Positions 4,984 to 5,504 of a stretch of 5,504 bases of DNA are shown one piece after another; position 1 is the stretch's first letter; every line of letters starts with the position of its first letter. A program made the position numbers and the translations under genes. This DNA is from Treponema sp. (GTDB lineage: Bacteria; Spirochaetota; Spirochaetia; Treponematales; Breznakiellaceae): assembly GCA_031276685.1 (NCBI GenBank), contig JAISMQ010000083.1, positions 1 to 5,504 of the forward strand. The letters run 5' to 3'. The notes under the pieces were generated by a model, which did no database searches, was not told the DNA's origin, and saw nothing but the letters and a program-made list of their open reading frames with translations.

Positions 4984-5504
4984 ATGTTAAAATATCTTAT
5001 ACAGGTTGTTCAGAATCTGTTAAATGTCGCTATTTTATCGGCCCTGCTGGCTGGCCTGGTCTGGAAGACCGCCGGGGGGGCGGGGAAGCGGCGGTTTTTG
5101 ATCTGGGCCGCCGCAGGAAGCGCCGCCGCCCTGCTTGTCGCGGTACTGCGGCGCACGACCCGGCTTATCAACCGGGAGTACATCACCACCGCCGTCCTGT
5201 CCCTGGCGATACCGGGGGCTGTTTTTTTTATTCTCCTCCTGTGGGCGTTCCGAAAAAGGGGGGAGCTTGGGGAGAAGCTGCGGTCCTGGGCGGCGCCGGT
5301 CCTGGCCGGGGCGCTGCTGTTGTACAGCCTGCCCACGGTATTCCTCTACCCCCCGGAATTTGTTTTGCCGGGGCAGAGCGTATTTACCACCGATTTCCTC
5401 TACAAGCTGATTGGGTTCCTTGCGGGGATTCTTGTCGTGGTCCTGGGCGGCCTGGGGCTTTTCGCCACCGCGAAGGCCCTGCCCCTTAACCGGGTAAAAA
5501 TCGT
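4984..5504 (+). CDS. Polytopic membrane protein, probable DUF2318-type iron-transport partner (3' partial)
   Basis: An open frame of 173 codons runs off the right edge without a stop. The ATG at 4984 follows GGGGGAG (4976-4982) very closely; no other in-frame start lies nearby upstream. The visible part has about five hydrophobic segments near residues 11-27, 38-55, 68-89, 102-122 and 141-163. Recognisable stretches are MLKYLIQVVQN at the start, RLINREYITTAVL (60-72), PPEFVLPGQSVFTTDFLYK (123-141) and a glycine-rich last segment. These agree with my memory of the N-terminal membrane half of DUF2318 proteins, which are encoded next to FTR1 and P19 genes (the Cj1660 position of the Campylobacter locus) and carry a C-terminal cysteine-rich, Fe-S-type domain. 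That domain would be beyond this window and is not seen. A redox or electron-transfer role in iron uptake is inferred from family and neighbours. Confidence 0.78.
   Translation, partial: MLKYLIQVVQNLLNVAILSALLAGLVWKTAGGAGKRRFLIWAAAGSAAALLVAVLRRTTRLINREYITTAVLSLAIPGAVFFILLLWAFRKRGELGEKLRSWAAPVLAGALLLYSLPTVFLYPPEFVLPGQSVFTTDFLYKLIGFLAGILVVVLGGLGLFATAKALPLNRVKI

Noticed and set aside
5010..5489. Open frames on both strands near the right edge (5010-5336 minus, 5135-5410 plus, 5241-5489 plus)
   Set aside because: They are rich in Arg, Pro and Gly as expected of out-of-frame GC-rich DNA; the frame from 4984 gives a coherent membrane protein over the whole stretch.

Overview
The window looks like chromosomal DNA from a GC-rich bacterium, most likely a spirochaete of the Treponema group. 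The reasons are the close match of one gene product to the treponemal Tp34 / P19 periplasmic iron-binding family, and the exported-protein start in which the signal peptide is followed by GGEKEG, a style common in termite-gut treponemes. The assignment to that lineage is an inference from protein style, not a proven identity. All genes lie on the + strand in two blocks.

Block 1 (1-2481) is the end of a methionine-uptake ABC operon. It holds metN (ATPase, 5' end outside the window), metI (permease, overlapping metN by 8 bases), metQ (substrate-binding protein) and a small FMN-type split-barrel (pyridoxamine-phosphate-oxidase-like) gene 20 bases after metQ. A perfect 11-bp hairpin with a T run (2486-2515) closes the block. 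The ATPase stops shortly after its nucleotide-binding domain and lacks the C-terminal methionine-sensing NIL domain. The binding protein has no cysteine, so it cannot be a lipoprotein.

Block 2 (about 2590-5504) is an iron-uptake operon of the FTR1-P19 type. A consensus-like promoter (TTGACA-17-TATCGT) is followed by an 18-bp near-palindrome resembling DtxR-family metal-repressor operators and abutting the ribosome binding site. Next come an FTR1 permease with a duplicated extracytoplasmic N-terminal domain, a Tp34/P19 periplasmic metal-binding protein, and the start of a polytopic membrane protein of the DUF2318 type that runs off the right edge. The gaps inside this block contain stem-loops: two between FTR1 and Tp34, and a terminator-like one between Tp34 and the membrane protein. 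These could set the relative expression of the components. The working model is that the periplasmic P19-like protein binds iron (possibly with copper), FTR1 moves iron across the inner membrane, and the DUF2318-type protein supplies a redox or Fe-S partner, as in the Campylobacter p19 locus.

I see no mobile element, CRISPR array, tRNA or rRNA. The systems are recognisable. The novelty is in details: domain loss, loss of lipid anchoring, domain duplication and regulatory hairpins.
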